55,515 nucleotides of DNA from Candidatus Magasanikiibacteriota bacterium (GCA_012800155.1 JAAZJX010000002.1:1-55515); one strand, 5' to 3'. Numbered from the stretch's first letter, positions 15,390-24,970 are shown. Notes: generated by a model from the letters alone, not told the origin. Numbers and translations are program-made.

Positions 15390-16556
15390 ATGAAAAAAAC
15401 TTTAATTATTACTTTAGAATTTCCACCCCAAGTTGGAGGGATTGCTACTTATGTAGAACAACAGGCTATTCATTTAGATTTAACTAAAACTATAATTTTA
15501 GCACCAAAAAATATTCAGGCTAAAGAATGGGATAAACAACAAAAATATAAAATTTATCGCAAAAAATTTTTTTGGTTTTTATGGCCTCGTTGGTTTAGAT
15601 TGTTATGGCAAGTATTTTGGCTTTGTCGCAAAGAAAAAATTGAGATGATTTTAGTTCATCATGTTTTACCAGTTGGTTATATTGCTGTAATAATGAAAAA
15701 ATTAAAAAAAATTCCTTTTATTGTTTTTTCTCATGGTACAGATATTGTTTATGCAACCCGTTCTAAACATAAGATTAGATTATTAAAAAAAGTTATTCAG
15801 AAAAGCGAAAAAGTATTTTTTAATAGTCAATCATTGAGAAATAGATTTTTACGAGTAATACCAGAATTAGAATCAAAAACTGATATTATTTATCCTTGTC
15901 CAGATAAAGATTTTTTGATTGCTCCTGATAAAAATGATTTGGATTTATTGCGTGCCAAACTTGCTCTTGAAGGTAAAAAAGTTATGCTTACAGTTTCTAG
16001 AATTGATGAAGGTAAAGGTGTTACTCATATTACTAGATTGTTACCAGATATTTTAAAAAAAGAACCAAATTTAGTTTGGGTTTTAATTGGTGATGGACCT
16101 AAACGATCATTAATTATTAAGGAAATTCAAAAACACAATTTACAAAATGTAGTGCGTTATCTTGGTTCTATACCACATGATCAATTAAAAAATTATTATT
16201 ATTTGGCAGATATTTTTGTTTTATTATGTCATCCAGATGAAGGTAGAGAAGAAGGTTTAGGTTTAGTATTTTTGGAATCTGCAGCTTGTGGAATTCCTGC
16301 TGTAGCTGGAAGGAGTGGAGGAGTGGAAGAAGCTGTAGTTCATACTCAAACAGGTTTAGTAGTAGATGTTTATCAACAAATGACAGTAGTTAGCGCTATA
16401 ACAGAATTATTGGCAAATAATGATTATCGTCAAAAATTAGGTATTCATGCTCAAGAAAGAATTAAAGCAAATTTTAATTGGACAAATCAATTAAGCAAAC
16501 TAGATGAATTTTTGAATTTATCAGAAATAAATAATCAAATTGATCTGAAATTTTAA
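15390..16556 (+). CDS. GT4-family glycosyltransferase
   Basis: A 388-residue GT-B enzyme. The N-terminal domain has the glycine-rich acceptor loop (EFPPQVGGIATYVEQQ, about 11-26). The C-terminal domain has VSRIDEGKG, VLIGDGP and the nucleotide-sugar signature EEGLGLVFLESAACGIPAV with an E-x7-E pattern. Such enzymes are retaining transferases using UDP- or GDP-sugars at the inner membrane face. It follows the flippase and precedes a GT2 gene by 2 nt, so it probably builds the same glycan. The sugar specificity cannot be read. Confidence 0.92.
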   Translation: MKKTLIITLEFPPQVGGIATYVEQQAIHLDLTKTIILAPKNIQAKEWDKQQKYKIYRKKFFWFLWPRWFRLLWQVFWLCRKEKIEMILVHHVLPVGYIAVIMKKLKKIPFIVFSHGTDIVYATRSKHKIRLLKKVIQKSEKVFFNSQSLRNRFLRVIPELESKTDIIYPCPDKDFLIAPDKNDLDLLRAKLALEGKKVMLTVSRIDEGKGVTHITRLLPDILKKEPNLVWVLIGDGPKRSLIIKEIQKHNLQNVVRYLGSIPHDQLKNYYYLADIFVLLCHPDEGREEGLGLVFLESAACGIPAVAGRSGGVEEAVVHTQTGLVVDVYQQMTVVSAITELLANNDYRQKLGIHAQERIKANFNWTNQLSKLDEFLNLSEINNQIDLKF

Positions 16557-16558
16557 TT

Positions 16559-17197
16559 ATGATAAATAAATTAGTTAGTATTATTATTCCTGTTTATAAA
16601 CATGAGCGTGAGCTTGAATTAGCTTTAGTATCTATAAAAAATCAGACTTATAAAAATATAGAAATTATTATAGAAAGAGATGAAAAACATGAAGGCGCGC
16701 CAGTAATGAGAAATCGTGGATTTAAGAAAGCTAAAGGTGAATATATAATATTTTGGGATGCAGATATTGTAGCTAAATCAGAAATGATTGAAAAAATGGT
16801 TGATAAATTAAATCAAAATCTTGATAAAGATTTTGTATATTGTAATCATTATTTTGGATTTAAAAAAATACCAGCTAGAGAATTTAATCTTCAAACTTTA
16901 CAACAAAATAATTACATTCATTCTACTAGTTTAGTTCGTCGTGAAGCTGTGGTAAAATGGGATAAAAATTTACATCGTTTCCAAGATTGGGATTTTTGGT
17001 TGACTTTGTCAGAAAAAGGAAGTAAAGGAATTTGGCTTAATGAATATTTATTTAAAATAATTTCACATGGTACTATGAGTTCTTGGTTGCCAAGTTTTGC
17101 TTATAAAAAACCTTGGAAATGGCTTCCCGGTATAAGTAAAAAAGTAAAAAAATATGAAATTTCTAAACAAATTGTAAAAAATAAACATTCAATTTAA
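16559..17197 (+). CDS. GT2-family glycosyltransferase
   Basis: A 212-residue GT-A enzyme starting LVSIIIPVYKHERELELALV, with the donor-binding DxD motif in FWDADIVAK (about 75). The acceptor side is visible as HSTSLVRREAV and FQDWDFWL, whose ED/QDWD motif holds the catalytic base region. It lacks C-terminal membrane helices and is short, so it is probably a cytoplasmic-face transferase. It lies 2 nt after the GT4 gene and its stop codon falls in the loop of the shared terminator. Confidence 0.9.
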   Translation: MINKLVSIIIPVYKHERELELALVSIKNQTYKNIEIIIERDEKHEGAPVMRNRGFKKAKGEYIIFWDADIVAKSEMIEKMVDKLNQNLDKDFVYCNHYFGFKKIPAREFNLQTLQQNNYIHSTSLVRREAVVKWDKNLHRFQDWDFWLTLSEKGSKGIWLNEYLFKIISHGTMSSWLPSFAYKKPWKWLPGISKKVKKYEISKQIVKNKHSI

Positions 17198-17207
17198 TTG
17201 AATGTTT
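17183..17207. terminator. Bidirectional terminator-like hairpin
   Basis: AAACATTCAA/TTGAATGTTT forms a 10-bp stem with a 5-nt loop between convergent GT2 and O-antigen ligase genes. It is AT-rich, so its strength is uncertain. The GT2 stop lies in the loop. Confidence 0.55.
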
Positions 17208-17229
17208 AAAAGCTTTAAGAATTTTTAAT

Positions 17230-18660
17230 TTAATTATATTTATATTTTTTAATTATTACTAAAATAAAAACAAAATAAAGAATACCAAAACCTTGAAATA
17301 AAGCGGGAGTAGTAATATTGATTATAAATAAAGAAATAGCTCCAGCTAACAATCCTTGTAAAAAAGGATTTTTTGTTGACTGATTTTTAAAATAAGCTAA
17401 TTTAAATAAATAATAAAGAATAATTCCAATAGTACCAATAAAAATTGCAGTACCAATAAAACCTAGTTCAGCTATCATTTCCAAATAACCCCAATCAAAT
17501 TGAGTACGACTGACTGTCTCATGAGTTAAAGGATCTGGATAAGATACTGTTGTGGCTAATCCAGAACCAAAATAAGGATGTGTTTTAATAGTATTAAAAA
17601 TATCTGGTAGCATGGCCATTCGGATAGCTCCACTTAAATCAGCTTCTGGTGTTTTAATAGCGTTAATTTTTATTCCCCATAATTCTAATCCTAAAGAAGT
17701 AAATTGACTAGCTATTAAATTTAATGATAAAAAAATTGTGATTGTCAAAATACCAATAATAAACATGGTCTTAATCCAGGATTTAAAAGAGTTTTTGTAA
17801 ATTAAAATTAAAGAGCCAATCGCTAAAGCTAAAAAATAAATTCTAGAAAAATTTAAATTAAGAATAATTAACAAAGTAATTAACAAACTCCAAGCTAATT
17901 TATTTTTGGTATTTTGAATTAATTGAGCTGTTAAAATTAAAATTAAAGGAATAATAAAAAGTTGTTCTGGTAAAACTATTCTAAAAAAATTATTTCCTAA
18001 ATCAGTAATTTTTCCTGAAGCAATATTACGAAACCAGTGATAATAAAAATCTGGTAAATTTCCTAAATGACTGGAATAAATAATAAAACTTATAAGAGAA
18101 AAAATTGCTGTTCCAATAATAAAAGTTTTTATTAAATTTATGAAAAAATTTTTATTTATTTTATCTTCTTGCTCTAAAGCTGGTAAAAATAAAAGTAAAA
18201 AGAAATATAATATAGCATCTTGTAAAACTAATTTCAAACCATGTCCATGGATTATTCCTAATAAAATAGATAAAATAATTATTATTCCTGAAATACTTAA
18301 ACCAATTAAAATTGGTTTGGGTAATTTTATTTCTATTTTTTGTTTTTTTATTTTTTGAATTAACCAAGTTATAGCTAATATTCCCAAAAGCCAAGTACGA
18401 ATTATCAATCCTTGAAATTCTAGAAAATGTCCTGCGCCATTTAATAATAATTCTGTTATCAAGATTGTCCAAGCTTGAGTAAAATTTTTAAAAGCAATAA
18501 AACAAAACAAGATTATTAAAAAACAAGTGACAACTTGATTTGGAAGTGGATGGTGGTAAGTAATTAAAGAAAAAATTCTTATTAAAAAATAAACCCCTAA
18601 TAGCCAAATAGCGGGTTTTTGTATGAAAAATAATTTAAGCTTATTAAATAAATTTTGCAT
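17230..18660 (-). CDS. O-antigen ligase/polymerase family membrane protein
   Basis: A 476-residue protein of about 11-12 membrane helices. It carries a large outward loop before the last helices that has the family hallmark: SGAIRMAMLPDIFNTIKTHP then YFGSGL, followed by FDWGYLEMIAELGFIG. These R, H and E positions are typical of the Wzy_C/WaaL family that polymerises glycan repeats or attaches them to lipid or protein. It is last in a minus-strand operon, 7 nt after fmt, and convergent with the glycosyltransferase genes. In a cell probably lacking LPS, a polymerase or protein glycosylation ligase role is as likely as O-antigen ligation. Confidence 0.85.
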   Translation of the reverse strand: MQNLFNKLKLFFIQKPAIWLLGVYFLIRIFSLITYHHPLPNQVVTCFLIILFCFIAFKNFTQAWTILITELLLNGAGHFLEFQGLIIRTWLLGILAITWLIQKIKKQKIEIKLPKPILIGLSISGIIIILSILLGIIHGHGLKLVLQDAILYFFLLLFLPALEQEDKINKNFFINLIKTFIIGTAIFSLISFIIYSSHLGNLPDFYYHWFRNIASGKITDLGNNFFRIVLPEQLFIIPLILILTAQLIQNTKNKLAWSLLITLLIILNLNFSRIYFLALAIGSLILIYKNSFKSWIKTMFIIGILTITIFLSLNLIASQFTSLGLELWGIKINAIKTPEADLSGAIRMAMLPDIFNTIKTHPYFGSGLATTVSYPDPLTHETVSRTQFDWGYLEMIAELGFIGTAIFIGTIGIILYYLFKLAYFKNQSTKNPFLQGLLAGAISLFIINITTPALFQGFGILYFVFILVIIKKYKYN

Positions 18661-18667
18661 AATTAAT

Positions 18668-19603
18668 TTATTTGTTTTTTATAAAACCATTGATAAAATT
18701 TTGAGCACTCATTGGTTTATTACCTTCAAGTTGCAATTCTAAAATTTCTATTGATTCATTATTTCCACAGCCAATAAACAATTTATTATTTTCAATTTTT
18801 ATTTTTTTATTTTCTAGTTGTTGTTTTGATGGTTTTATTTTTAATAATTTTATTCTTTTGTTTTTTGGTAAATTAGATTTTAATTCATCGGTCATCGTCC
18901 AAATTCCTGGCCAAGGTGTTAGACCTCGATATTGATTATAAATTGTTTGAGCAGATAAAAACCAATTTATTTTACCATCAGTTCGATTAAATTCTCGACA
19001 AAAAGTAGCTTGAGCATTATTTTGAGTTTGAGGTTTTAATTTACCTTCAATATAAGGAAAAATAGCCTCAGAAAGGCTTAAAATTGCGATTTGAGAGAGT
19101 TTTTGTTCTAAATCAAGGAAAGTATCATCTGGTTCTATGGGAAGGCTTTTTTGTAAAATAATTGGTCCAGTATCTAAACCTTTATCCATTTTCATAATAG
19201 TAATACCAGTTTTAGTTTCATTGTTTAATAAAGCTGATTGAATAGGTGAAGCGCCTCGATATTTTGGCAATAGGGAAGTGTGGACATTTAGAATACCAAA
19301 TTTTGGTGTGTCTAAAATATGTTGTGGAATAAGTAGACCATATTGAGCACAAATACCTAAATCAAAAGTTCCTAAAGTTTTTAAAGCAAAAGTTTTAAGT
19401 GAAGTTGGTTGTAGTATTTTTAAATTATATTTTTCTGCTAAAATTTTTACAGGTGGGGGAGTTATTATTTTTTTTCTTCCACTTGGTTTATCTGGTTGAG
19501 TAATTACCAAATCAATAGAAAGTTGAGGATTATCAATTAGACTTTGTAATATTTTGACTGCAAAATCATGAGTACCAAAAAAAATTGTAGATATTTTATT
19601 CAT
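18668..19603 (-). CDS. fmt: Methionyl-tRNA formyltransferase
   Basis: Fmt formylates initiator Met-tRNA with 10-formyltetrahydrofolate. The Rossmann-like catalytic domain shows ISTIFFGTHDFA at the start, N106 and H108 before SLLPKYRGASPIQ (110-122), and D144 in GLDTGPII, all catalytic positions. The C-terminal OB-like domain recognises tRNA. The ATG at 19603 is chosen over an in-frame one 39 nt upstream because it lies 4 nt after the def stop and matches the family N-terminus, giving 311 residues. It pairs with def, whose product later removes the formyl group. Confidence 0.95.
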   Translation of the reverse strand: MNKISTIFFGTHDFAVKILQSLIDNPQLSIDLVITQPDKPSGRKKIITPPPVKILAEKYNLKILQPTSLKTFALKTLGTFDLGICAQYGLLIPQHILDTPKFGILNVHTSLLPKYRGASPIQSALLNNETKTGITIMKMDKGLDTGPIILQKSLPIEPDDTFLDLEQKLSQIAILSLSEAIFPYIEGKLKPQTQNNAQATFCREFNRTDGKINWFLSAQTIYNQYRGLTPWPGIWTMTDELKSNLPKNKRIKLLKIKPSKQQLENKKIKIENNKLFIGCGNNESIEILELQLEGNKPMSAQNFINGFIKNK

Positions 19604-19607
19604 TTCA

Positions 19608-20087
19608 TTAATCAATAGTATAAATTCCTCGAGCTTTATCAATAAATAATATTCCGTCTAGATGATCTATTTCATGTTGAATTACTCTAGCAAAAAAATT
19701 ATGAGCTTCAAATTTAATTTCTTCACCTTTTTCATTCCAAGCTTTTACTAAAATATCTTTGTAACGAGTTACTTTACCATAGGTTTTTGGTACGGAAAGA
19801 CAGCCTTCTAAATCAGTTTCTTTTTTTCTTGAAATTTTTTCAAAAATTGGATTGATTAAAATTAGATCATTTTTTTTATCTGGTGTAGCTTGTCGTCCAA
19901 TAATACAAAAACGGATATTTTGACCAACTTGAGGAGCAGCAATACCAATACCGTCATCGTGATACATAGTGGAAATAATATTTTTTAATAAATTTTTAAA
20001 TTCTTTACTATTTAAAAAATTTTTTTCAATTTCTTTTGAACGCTGACGAAGAGAAGTAGCAGGTAAAGTAACAATTGGTAAGATCAT
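19608..20087 (-). CDS. def: Peptide deformylase
   Basis: Def removes the formyl group from nascent proteins. All three motifs are present: GIGIAAPQVG (46-55), EGCLSVP (94-100, metal ligand C96) and HEIDH (138-142, the other metal ligands and catalytic Glu). At 159 residues it is close to the usual length. It overlaps the upstream gene by ATGA and is followed by fmt, the common order in bacteria. Confidence 0.97.
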   Translation of the reverse strand: MILPIVTLPATSLRQRSKEIEKNFLNSKEFKNLLKNIISTMYHDDGIGIAAPQVGQNIRFCIIGRQATPDKKNDLILINPIFEKISRKKETDLEGCLSVPKTYGKVTRYKDILVKAWNEKGEEIKFEAHNFFARVIQHEIDHLDGILFIDKARGIYTID

Positions 20088-20362
20088 ATTTTTTTATTTT
20101 TTGTTTTGGCTTGATTTATTTGTTTAGCTTTCCAGAAAAATAATTTACCCGGACTAGTAACCTTTGAATCTTTAATTTCTGCAAAAATTCTTCTCGCTTC
20201 AGTAACACCAATTTTATTTATTAAACCTAAATACATGGCAAATTTTTTTCTTTCACCAAAAGCTGATGAAATAACATCAGTCCAATAGTGAACTTCAGAA
20301 TGAATATTTTTATTTTTTTTAGGAGTAATTTTATTATCTAAAATTTTTGAAATATCTTCCAT
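20084..20362 (-). CDS. Small protein of unknown function
   Basis: A 92-residue, lysine-rich soluble protein that I do not recognise. Its centre, YWTDVISSAFGERKKFAMYL followed by NKIGVTEARRIFAEIKDS, looks helical and amphipathic, with a basic C-terminus. The ATGA overlap with def makes translation coupling and thus a genuine gene likely. Proteins of this type in compact genomes sometimes are DNA- or RNA-associated, but nothing here proves it. Confidence 0.75.
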   Translation of the reverse strand: MEDISKILDNKITPKKNKNIHSEVHYWTDVISSAFGERKKFAMYLGLINKIGVTEARRIFAEIKDSKVTSPGKLFFWKAKQINQAKTKNKKI

Positions 20363-20382
20363 ACTTTCTAATTAATAATTAA

Positions 20383-21171
20383 TTAGAAAACAAAATTTCC
20401 TACTAAATAACCAACTCCAAAAGGGAATTCGTAAGAATAATTTTTGAATTCATAATCCATATTTTTGAGTACTCCAAGTAAAATTAAAATAGAACGATAA
20501 CCACATTGAGCAGCGTCTTCTACAAATTTTTCATCCATATTAACAATACCAGCAGTATTTCTAGTTTCTAAAAGTTCAATCAATTTATTATCAAATTCTT
20601 TTCCTGTAGGAGCAATTCCTGCTGGAGAATTTTCTGTTAGACCATGAGAGAGGTCAGCAGAAGCAATCACGGCAACACGTTTTTCAGTATTCATAATTAT
20701 TTCTTTGAGCATATAACCAAAATCAAGATGTTTTTTATTACTCAATTGTGAATAGCCAATTGGTAAAATTTTTACATTAGGGAGATGTTTAGTTAACAAA
20801 AATAAAGGAACCGCAGAGCCATGGTCTAAAATTTCTTCGCCAATCATACGCAAAGGTGTTTGATTTTTATTATAGCCATAGTCTATTTTAGAAATTATTT
20901 CTAAATCTCCAGACCATTCTTTTTTTGTCTCTAAATCTCCAAATTCTTTAAAATTAGAAACAAAATTAGTATGAGCATTGATAGTAAAAGCATCGGCAAA
21001 ATAACTACCGTGGGGGGAGATAATAAAAATAATATCTGGTTTAGCAAGATAAAGATCTTGTTCTAGTTTTTCTAAAGCTAAACTAGTTTTTTTTACTTTT
21101 TCTGTTTCCTCTTTTCCAATATTTGGTATAAGTAATGGTGGATGAGGAGTGATAGCAGCGAAGACTAACAT
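20383..21171 (-). CDS. LigB/MEMO-family protein (class III extradiol dioxygenase fold)
   Basis: A 262-residue protein of the family that includes extradiol ring-cleavage dioxygenase B subunits, MEMO1 and the AmmeMemoRadiSam B proteins. Visible landmarks are FAAITPHPPLLIP near the N-terminus (metal-ligand type histidine), IIFIISPHGSY, LDHGSAVPLFLL, IASADLSHG and CGYRSILILLGVL. No ring-cleavage pathway is nearby and no AMMECR1 or radical SAM partner lies beside it, so an aromatic dioxygenase role should not be assumed. It lies in an operon with def and fmt. Confidence 0.85.
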   Translation of the reverse strand: MLVFAAITPHPPLLIPNIGKEETEKVKKTSLALEKLEQDLYLAKPDIIFIISPHGSYFADAFTINAHTNFVSNFKEFGDLETKKEWSGDLEIISKIDYGYNKNQTPLRMIGEEILDHGSAVPLFLLTKHLPNVKILPIGYSQLSNKKHLDFGYMLKEIIMNTEKRVAVIASADLSHGLTENSPAGIAPTGKEFDNKLIELLETRNTAGIVNMDEKFVEDAAQCGYRSILILLGVLKNMDYEFKNYSYEFPFGVGYLVGNFVF

Positions 21172-21195
21172 ATAAAAATATTTAAAAATAATAAT

Positions 21196-23427
21196 TTATA
21201 ATTTTTCCATTGTCCAGAGGGATAATCTTTCTGGTTCTGCAAAACGGTTTTTATAATCAGGATTACCCATTGTAATAATAATAAATTTTTTATTATCACT
21301 TTTTCTTTCTATAATCATTGCTAAACAAGCGCCTGCTTCATTTAAATATCCAGTTTTGCTAGTAATAATATTAAAAGGTAAACCATCTTTGTTCATTAGT
21401 TCATTACTATTATAATCATAATGTCTAGGTTTATTGTCAAGATCTTTGATTTCATTATAATCATAATATTTTGTTCCTAAATATTTTTTCATGTCAATAT
21501 TTTTAGAAACATTTTTGAAAATTTTTAGATATTCTCTAGCTGTAGTAACATTACCAAGATCATAACCAGAAACATCAGTAAATTTTGTTTTGTTCAATCC
21601 CCAGTCAATAGCTTGTTTATTCATTTCTTTGATAAATAGTTTTTCATCTGGCTCTACATAATTGACTAGCATTTTGGCAGGGGTATTGATAGAGGAGACT
21701 AACATAGAATTTAACAAATCTTTATTATAAATTTGTTCACCTTCAACAATTCTAAAATTATGGTAAACAGATTGATGACGATCAGCTTGATAAGTATTTT
21801 TTCCTTCTATATTTATTCCTTTTTTAAATAATAAATAACCAGTCATTACTTTAGTAAAACTAGCCATAGGTCTTATTTCATCAATATTTTTTCCAGTTAA
21901 AATTTCTTCAGTTTCATAATCAGCTACTAAATAAGTGTTTATATCAGTAACAAAACCATTATTTATGTAAACACTTTCTTCTTCTGGAGTAAGGTTTATT
22001 TTAGTAGTATCTGATTTAGTGAGAGTGTTAATTTCTTTAGTAATCATTCTAGAAGGAAGATAAAGAGGCTGTCCAGTAGGAATATTTATACCTGTTAATT
22101 GATCTATCCAAACAATATTAGTCCATTTGAATCCATAAGCATTAAAAACCTGTTCATCAAAAATATGTCTTTTTTTACCATTTTCTACTACATAAATTTT
22201 ATTATCATTTTCAATACCAAAAATACTTCCATCTTTTAATTTTACTAATTCACCAATTTTATAATTAGTTAATTCTTTTAAATTTATTTTTTCTTCAATT
22301 AAATTTGGAAAATTTACTTTGGCAATATCAGGATCAGTGATAGGGAAGAGAGTATTATCTTTGAGATAATATAAATTATTATTTTCTTTTACACGCAAAA
22401 GTTTACCAACAAAATTTGTAGTATCCACAGTAATTTTTTGTCCTATAATATAGCCAGCTAAATCAGATTCATTAACATCTAAAATTTCATCAGGATGATA
22501 GCCTAAAGTTTTTACAGTATTTGCATTTTCAAAAGGACGAATAGTATCAAAGTCAACTAAATAATATTGTGAATTTTGTCTGAGAATAGAATAATTTGGA
22601 AAATTAAGTTCAATTCCATCTGGGTAATTAGCTAGTTCAGAATCACTTACTTCTATTACCATTTTGATATCAAAACGGCTCAAAAGTACACTCATATTTT
22701 TTATATTGCGTTTTTTACCATCTTGGATTAAATAAATATTTGCAGAAGTTTGAGCTTTTAACAAAGAACCATCAGGATATACTTGACTAAACCAATCATT
22801 CCAGAGTTTCCAAAAATTTTTATTACCCTGTATATGTGGTGTATAAGTATATAAAAATGCCGTAGCTTTATTTTTTGGTATTATTAATTGATTATCTATA
22901 ATATAAGAAATATTTGGTCTTTTAATCCAAATTTCTTTGGACATATTTTCATAATACCAGCGTATAATACCTGCGGCAGCATCAATTTGTTTTCCAAAAC
23001 CAATGTTATTTAAATAAGTTGTACAGGTCCAACCACAACCATCAGATATTCCATAACCAGTTGCTCCATTTAATTGTTTTTCTGTGGGATTTTTAGCAGT
23101 AATGAGACTTTGTTCTTTTTGAAGTTTAACTAAAAGATATTTTGGATTTATTTGATGTTCTCGAGCTGCGCGAGCGATAATATCTGAGGCAGTTCTGGTA
23201 ATTCCTTCTTTATCTTTAGTTTTATAATTAGCTAAAAAACTATTTTTATCTACTAAAAAAGCCTGTATATCAGCTCTTTCCATAGATTGCCAATTTTGCA
23301 TTTCTTCGTCAGAAATAAGATTGTGAGGATTGAAATTATCTTCAGTTGTAGCTAAAATATGGGTAGGAAAAATAAAAAAACCCAACAATATAATAAATAA
23401 AGTTATTTTTTTAGCTAATTTATACAT
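21196..23427 (-). CDS. Multidomain D,D-carboxypeptidase (S11 family) with transglycosylase-like N-terminus
   Basis: A 743-residue exported protein. A signal peptide (MYKLAKKITLFIILLGFFIF, cut near ILATTED) fixes the ATG at 23427 rather than one 54 nt upstream. Residues about 60-215 look like a lysozyme-like/glucosaminidase region (DIIARAAREHQINPKYLLVK, E105 in KLQKEQSLI as possible catalytic Glu). About 220-460 hold four related beta repeats with patterns like IYLIQDGKKRNI and IYVVENGKKRHI, probably wall- or glycan-binding. The C-terminal part (about 490-743) is a penicillin-binding D,D-carboxypeptidase: SFTK (523-526), SIN (579-581) and KTG (691-693). It likely trims stem peptides. The N-terminal domain call is tentative. 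Confidence 0.85.
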   Translation of the reverse strand: MYKLAKKITLFIILLGFFIFPTHILATTEDNFNPHNLISDEEMQNWQSMERADIQAFLVDKNSFLANYKTKDKEGITRTASDIIARAAREHQINPKYLLVKLQKEQSLITAKNPTEKQLNGATGYGISDGCGWTCTTYLNNIGFGKQIDAAAGIIRWYYENMSKEIWIKRPNISYIIDNQLIIPKNKATAFLYTYTPHIQGNKNFWKLWNDWFSQVYPDGSLLKAQTSANIYLIQDGKKRNIKNMSVLLSRFDIKMVIEVSDSELANYPDGIELNFPNYSILRQNSQYYLVDFDTIRPFENANTVKTLGYHPDEILDVNESDLAGYIIGQKITVDTTNFVGKLLRVKENNNLYYLKDNTLFPITDPDIAKVNFPNLIEEKINLKELTNYKIGELVKLKDGSIFGIENDNKIYVVENGKKRHIFDEQVFNAYGFKWTNIVWIDQLTGINIPTGQPLYLPSRMITKEINTLTKSDTTKINLTPEEESVYINNGFVTDINTYLVADYETEEILTGKNIDEIRPMASFTKVMTGYLLFKKGINIEGKNTYQADRHQSVYHNFRIVEGEQIYNKDLLNSMLVSSINTPAKMLVNYVEPDEKLFIKEMNKQAIDWGLNKTKFTDVSGYDLGNVTTAREYLKIFKNVSKNIDMKKYLGTKYYDYNEIKDLDNKPRHYDYNSNELMNKDGLPFNIITSKTGYLNEAGACLAMIIERKSDNKKFIIITMGNPDYKNRFAEPERLSLWTMEKL

Positions 23428-23497
23428 ATTTTTTACTAAGATATTATAACAAATTTTAACAGTTTTGTGAACTGTGAACAAAATTTATTTAAGTTAC

Positions 23498-23606
23498 TTG
23501 ACAATGAACTTGAAAAATGCTATTTTAAAGTGTTACTATGTATGTAACATTTTGTTTTTGTTCTTTTTATTTTTGCGTAAAAATAATACGCTTAACCAAT
23601 GGAGGT
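23498..23606 (+). promoter_or_regulatory. Promoter, operator-like palindrome and strong SD of the PLP-enzyme gene
   Basis: A perfect TTGACA (23498-23503), a 17-nt spacer and TATTTT (23521-23526) with the extended TGC form a strong promoter. A 6-7-6 inverted repeat TGTTAC...GTAACA (23531-23549) lies over the expected start site, where a repressor could act. A further hairpin GCGTA/TACGC (23575-23591) precedes GGAGGT (23601-23606), 5 nt before the ATG. Such an SD is absent from almost all neighbouring genes. Confidence 0.65.
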
Positions 23607-23611
23607 AAAAA

Positions 23612-24943
23612 ATGAATAGTCAGCTACTGAACGGACAATTTCCTTATCTTCAGTCTGGTCAGGTTTATGCTGACTGGACTGGAGCGGCTTTGCCACCCGT
23701 GTCTTTAATTGACGAGTGGTCAGATCATTTACGTAATATTCTGTTAGGAAATCCTCATTCTGGTCACGAACCATCATTGCGGGCAGCTGAAGAAATTGAA
23801 GCAGCTCGGGAAGCTGTACTTCAGTTTTTAAATGCAGACCCAAAAGAATATGAGGTTATTTTCACTAGCGGAGCAACGGAAGCCATCAGACTCTTAGAGC
23901 ATTACAACTTTGGGGTTGGTGGACAGCTTCTTCTTACGGCTGATAATCATAATTCAATAAATGGATTACGAGAAACAGCTAAGAGATCTGGAGCTATATT
24001 TACTTATGCTCCGATCAAAGGTGTAGGAGAAGGATTGGTTCTTGACACGCAGGAATTAACCCGTCTGCTCAATTATCCACGTTCTAGATATGGAAATAGA
24101 CTTTTTGCTTATCCTGCAAAGAGCAATTATTCCGGTAATTTGCATTCTTTGCATTGGGTAGATTATGCCCATAGACGTGGATGGGATGTCCTTTTGGACG
24201 CAGCAGCTTTCTTGGCTAATGATCAGTTGGATTTAAGTCAGGTGAAACCTGATTTTGTTCCGATCAGTTTTTATAAGCTGTTTGGATTTCCAACTGGTGT
24301 TGGGGCTTTGGTGATTCATCGTCGGATGTTTACCAAGCTTCACAAGAAATGGTTCACGGGTGGTCCCATCATGTTGGTATCAGTTCAACGTGATTTCTTT
24401 GTACCAGATGCTCGTGGAGCAACTCGGTATGAAGATGGTAGCCCGAACTTCGGGATGATTGGGGCTGTGAAGAACGGACTGGATTTTCTAAATTCTCTTG
24501 GAGGAGATCGCAAAGCTCATGCAGTAGCAATAGCAAATGATGTCTGGGATATTCTTTATGAAACAAAAGAAAATAGTAATGCCCAGATTATCATTCATAC
24601 TCCTAGAGGAAATGATATTATCGCCTTCAGTGTGGTGAAGGATGGTAAGATTATTAATCCAGGACTGTTTGAAAAAATGACAAGTGATAGGGGTTTTTTT
24701 GTTCGCGTGGGTTGTTTTTGTAATCCAGGCGTCAACGAAAAAATACATGGATACTCTGTAGATGAAGTTATTCCGCGTGCAACTGACGAAGTTATTTTTG
24801 GTTTGGAAGAAATCAAAAGAAGGCGTCAATATTTTGCGAGAACAGCGGTAGGCTCTATTAGAGCATCCTTTGGTTATTCTAATAGCACTATTGATGTTAT
24901 TAGAATTTCAGGACATATGAAAAATATCTTGCGAGAGATTTAA
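23612..24943 (+). CDS. Class V aminotransferase / molybdenum cofactor sulfurase-like PLP enzyme
   Basis: A 443-residue PLP enzyme of the cysteine desulfurase superfamily. The PLP lysine K222 lies in ISFYKLFGFPTGVGALV, a form typical of the N-terminal domain of MoCo sulfurases; D196 (LLDAAAF) should contact the pyridine nitrogen, and H113 and FTSGATEA also fit. A late RVGCFCNPG (C368, C370) resembles the MoCo sulfurase cysteine loop but lacks the third cysteine. No MOSC domain, IscU or molybdopterin gene is in the window, so the substrate is open. The coding sequence is visibly GC-richer and uses different codons from its flanks, has its own promoter, strong SD and terminator, and stands alone against two minus-strand operons. 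It looks like a recent acquisition. Confidence 0.85.
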   Translation: MNSQLLNGQFPYLQSGQVYADWTGAALPPVSLIDEWSDHLRNILLGNPHSGHEPSLRAAEEIEAAREAVLQFLNADPKEYEVIFTSGATEAIRLLEHYNFGVGGQLLLTADNHNSINGLRETAKRSGAIFTYAPIKGVGEGLVLDTQELTRLLNYPRSRYGNRLFAYPAKSNYSGNLHSLHWVDYAHRRGWDVLLDAAAFLANDQLDLSQVKPDFVPISFYKLFGFPTGVGALVIHRRMFTKLHKKWFTGGPIMLVSVQRDFFVPDARGATRYEDGSPNFGMIGAVKNGLDFLNSLGGDRKAHAVAIANDVWDILYETKENSNAQIIIHTPRGNDIIAFSVVKDGKIINPGLFEKMTSDRGFFVRVGCFCNPGVNEKIHGYSVDEVIPRATDEVIFGLEEIKRRRQYFARTAVGSIRASFGYSNSTIDVIRISGHMKNILREI

Positions 24944-24970
24944 TTTCTCTTACTTTCATTGGTTGAAAAA

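Noticed and set aside
23612..24943. IscS/SufS cysteine desulfurase for MnmA
   Set aside because: The lysine region FYKLFGFPTG is the MoCo-sulfurase form, and the gene is far from mnmA and of foreign composition.
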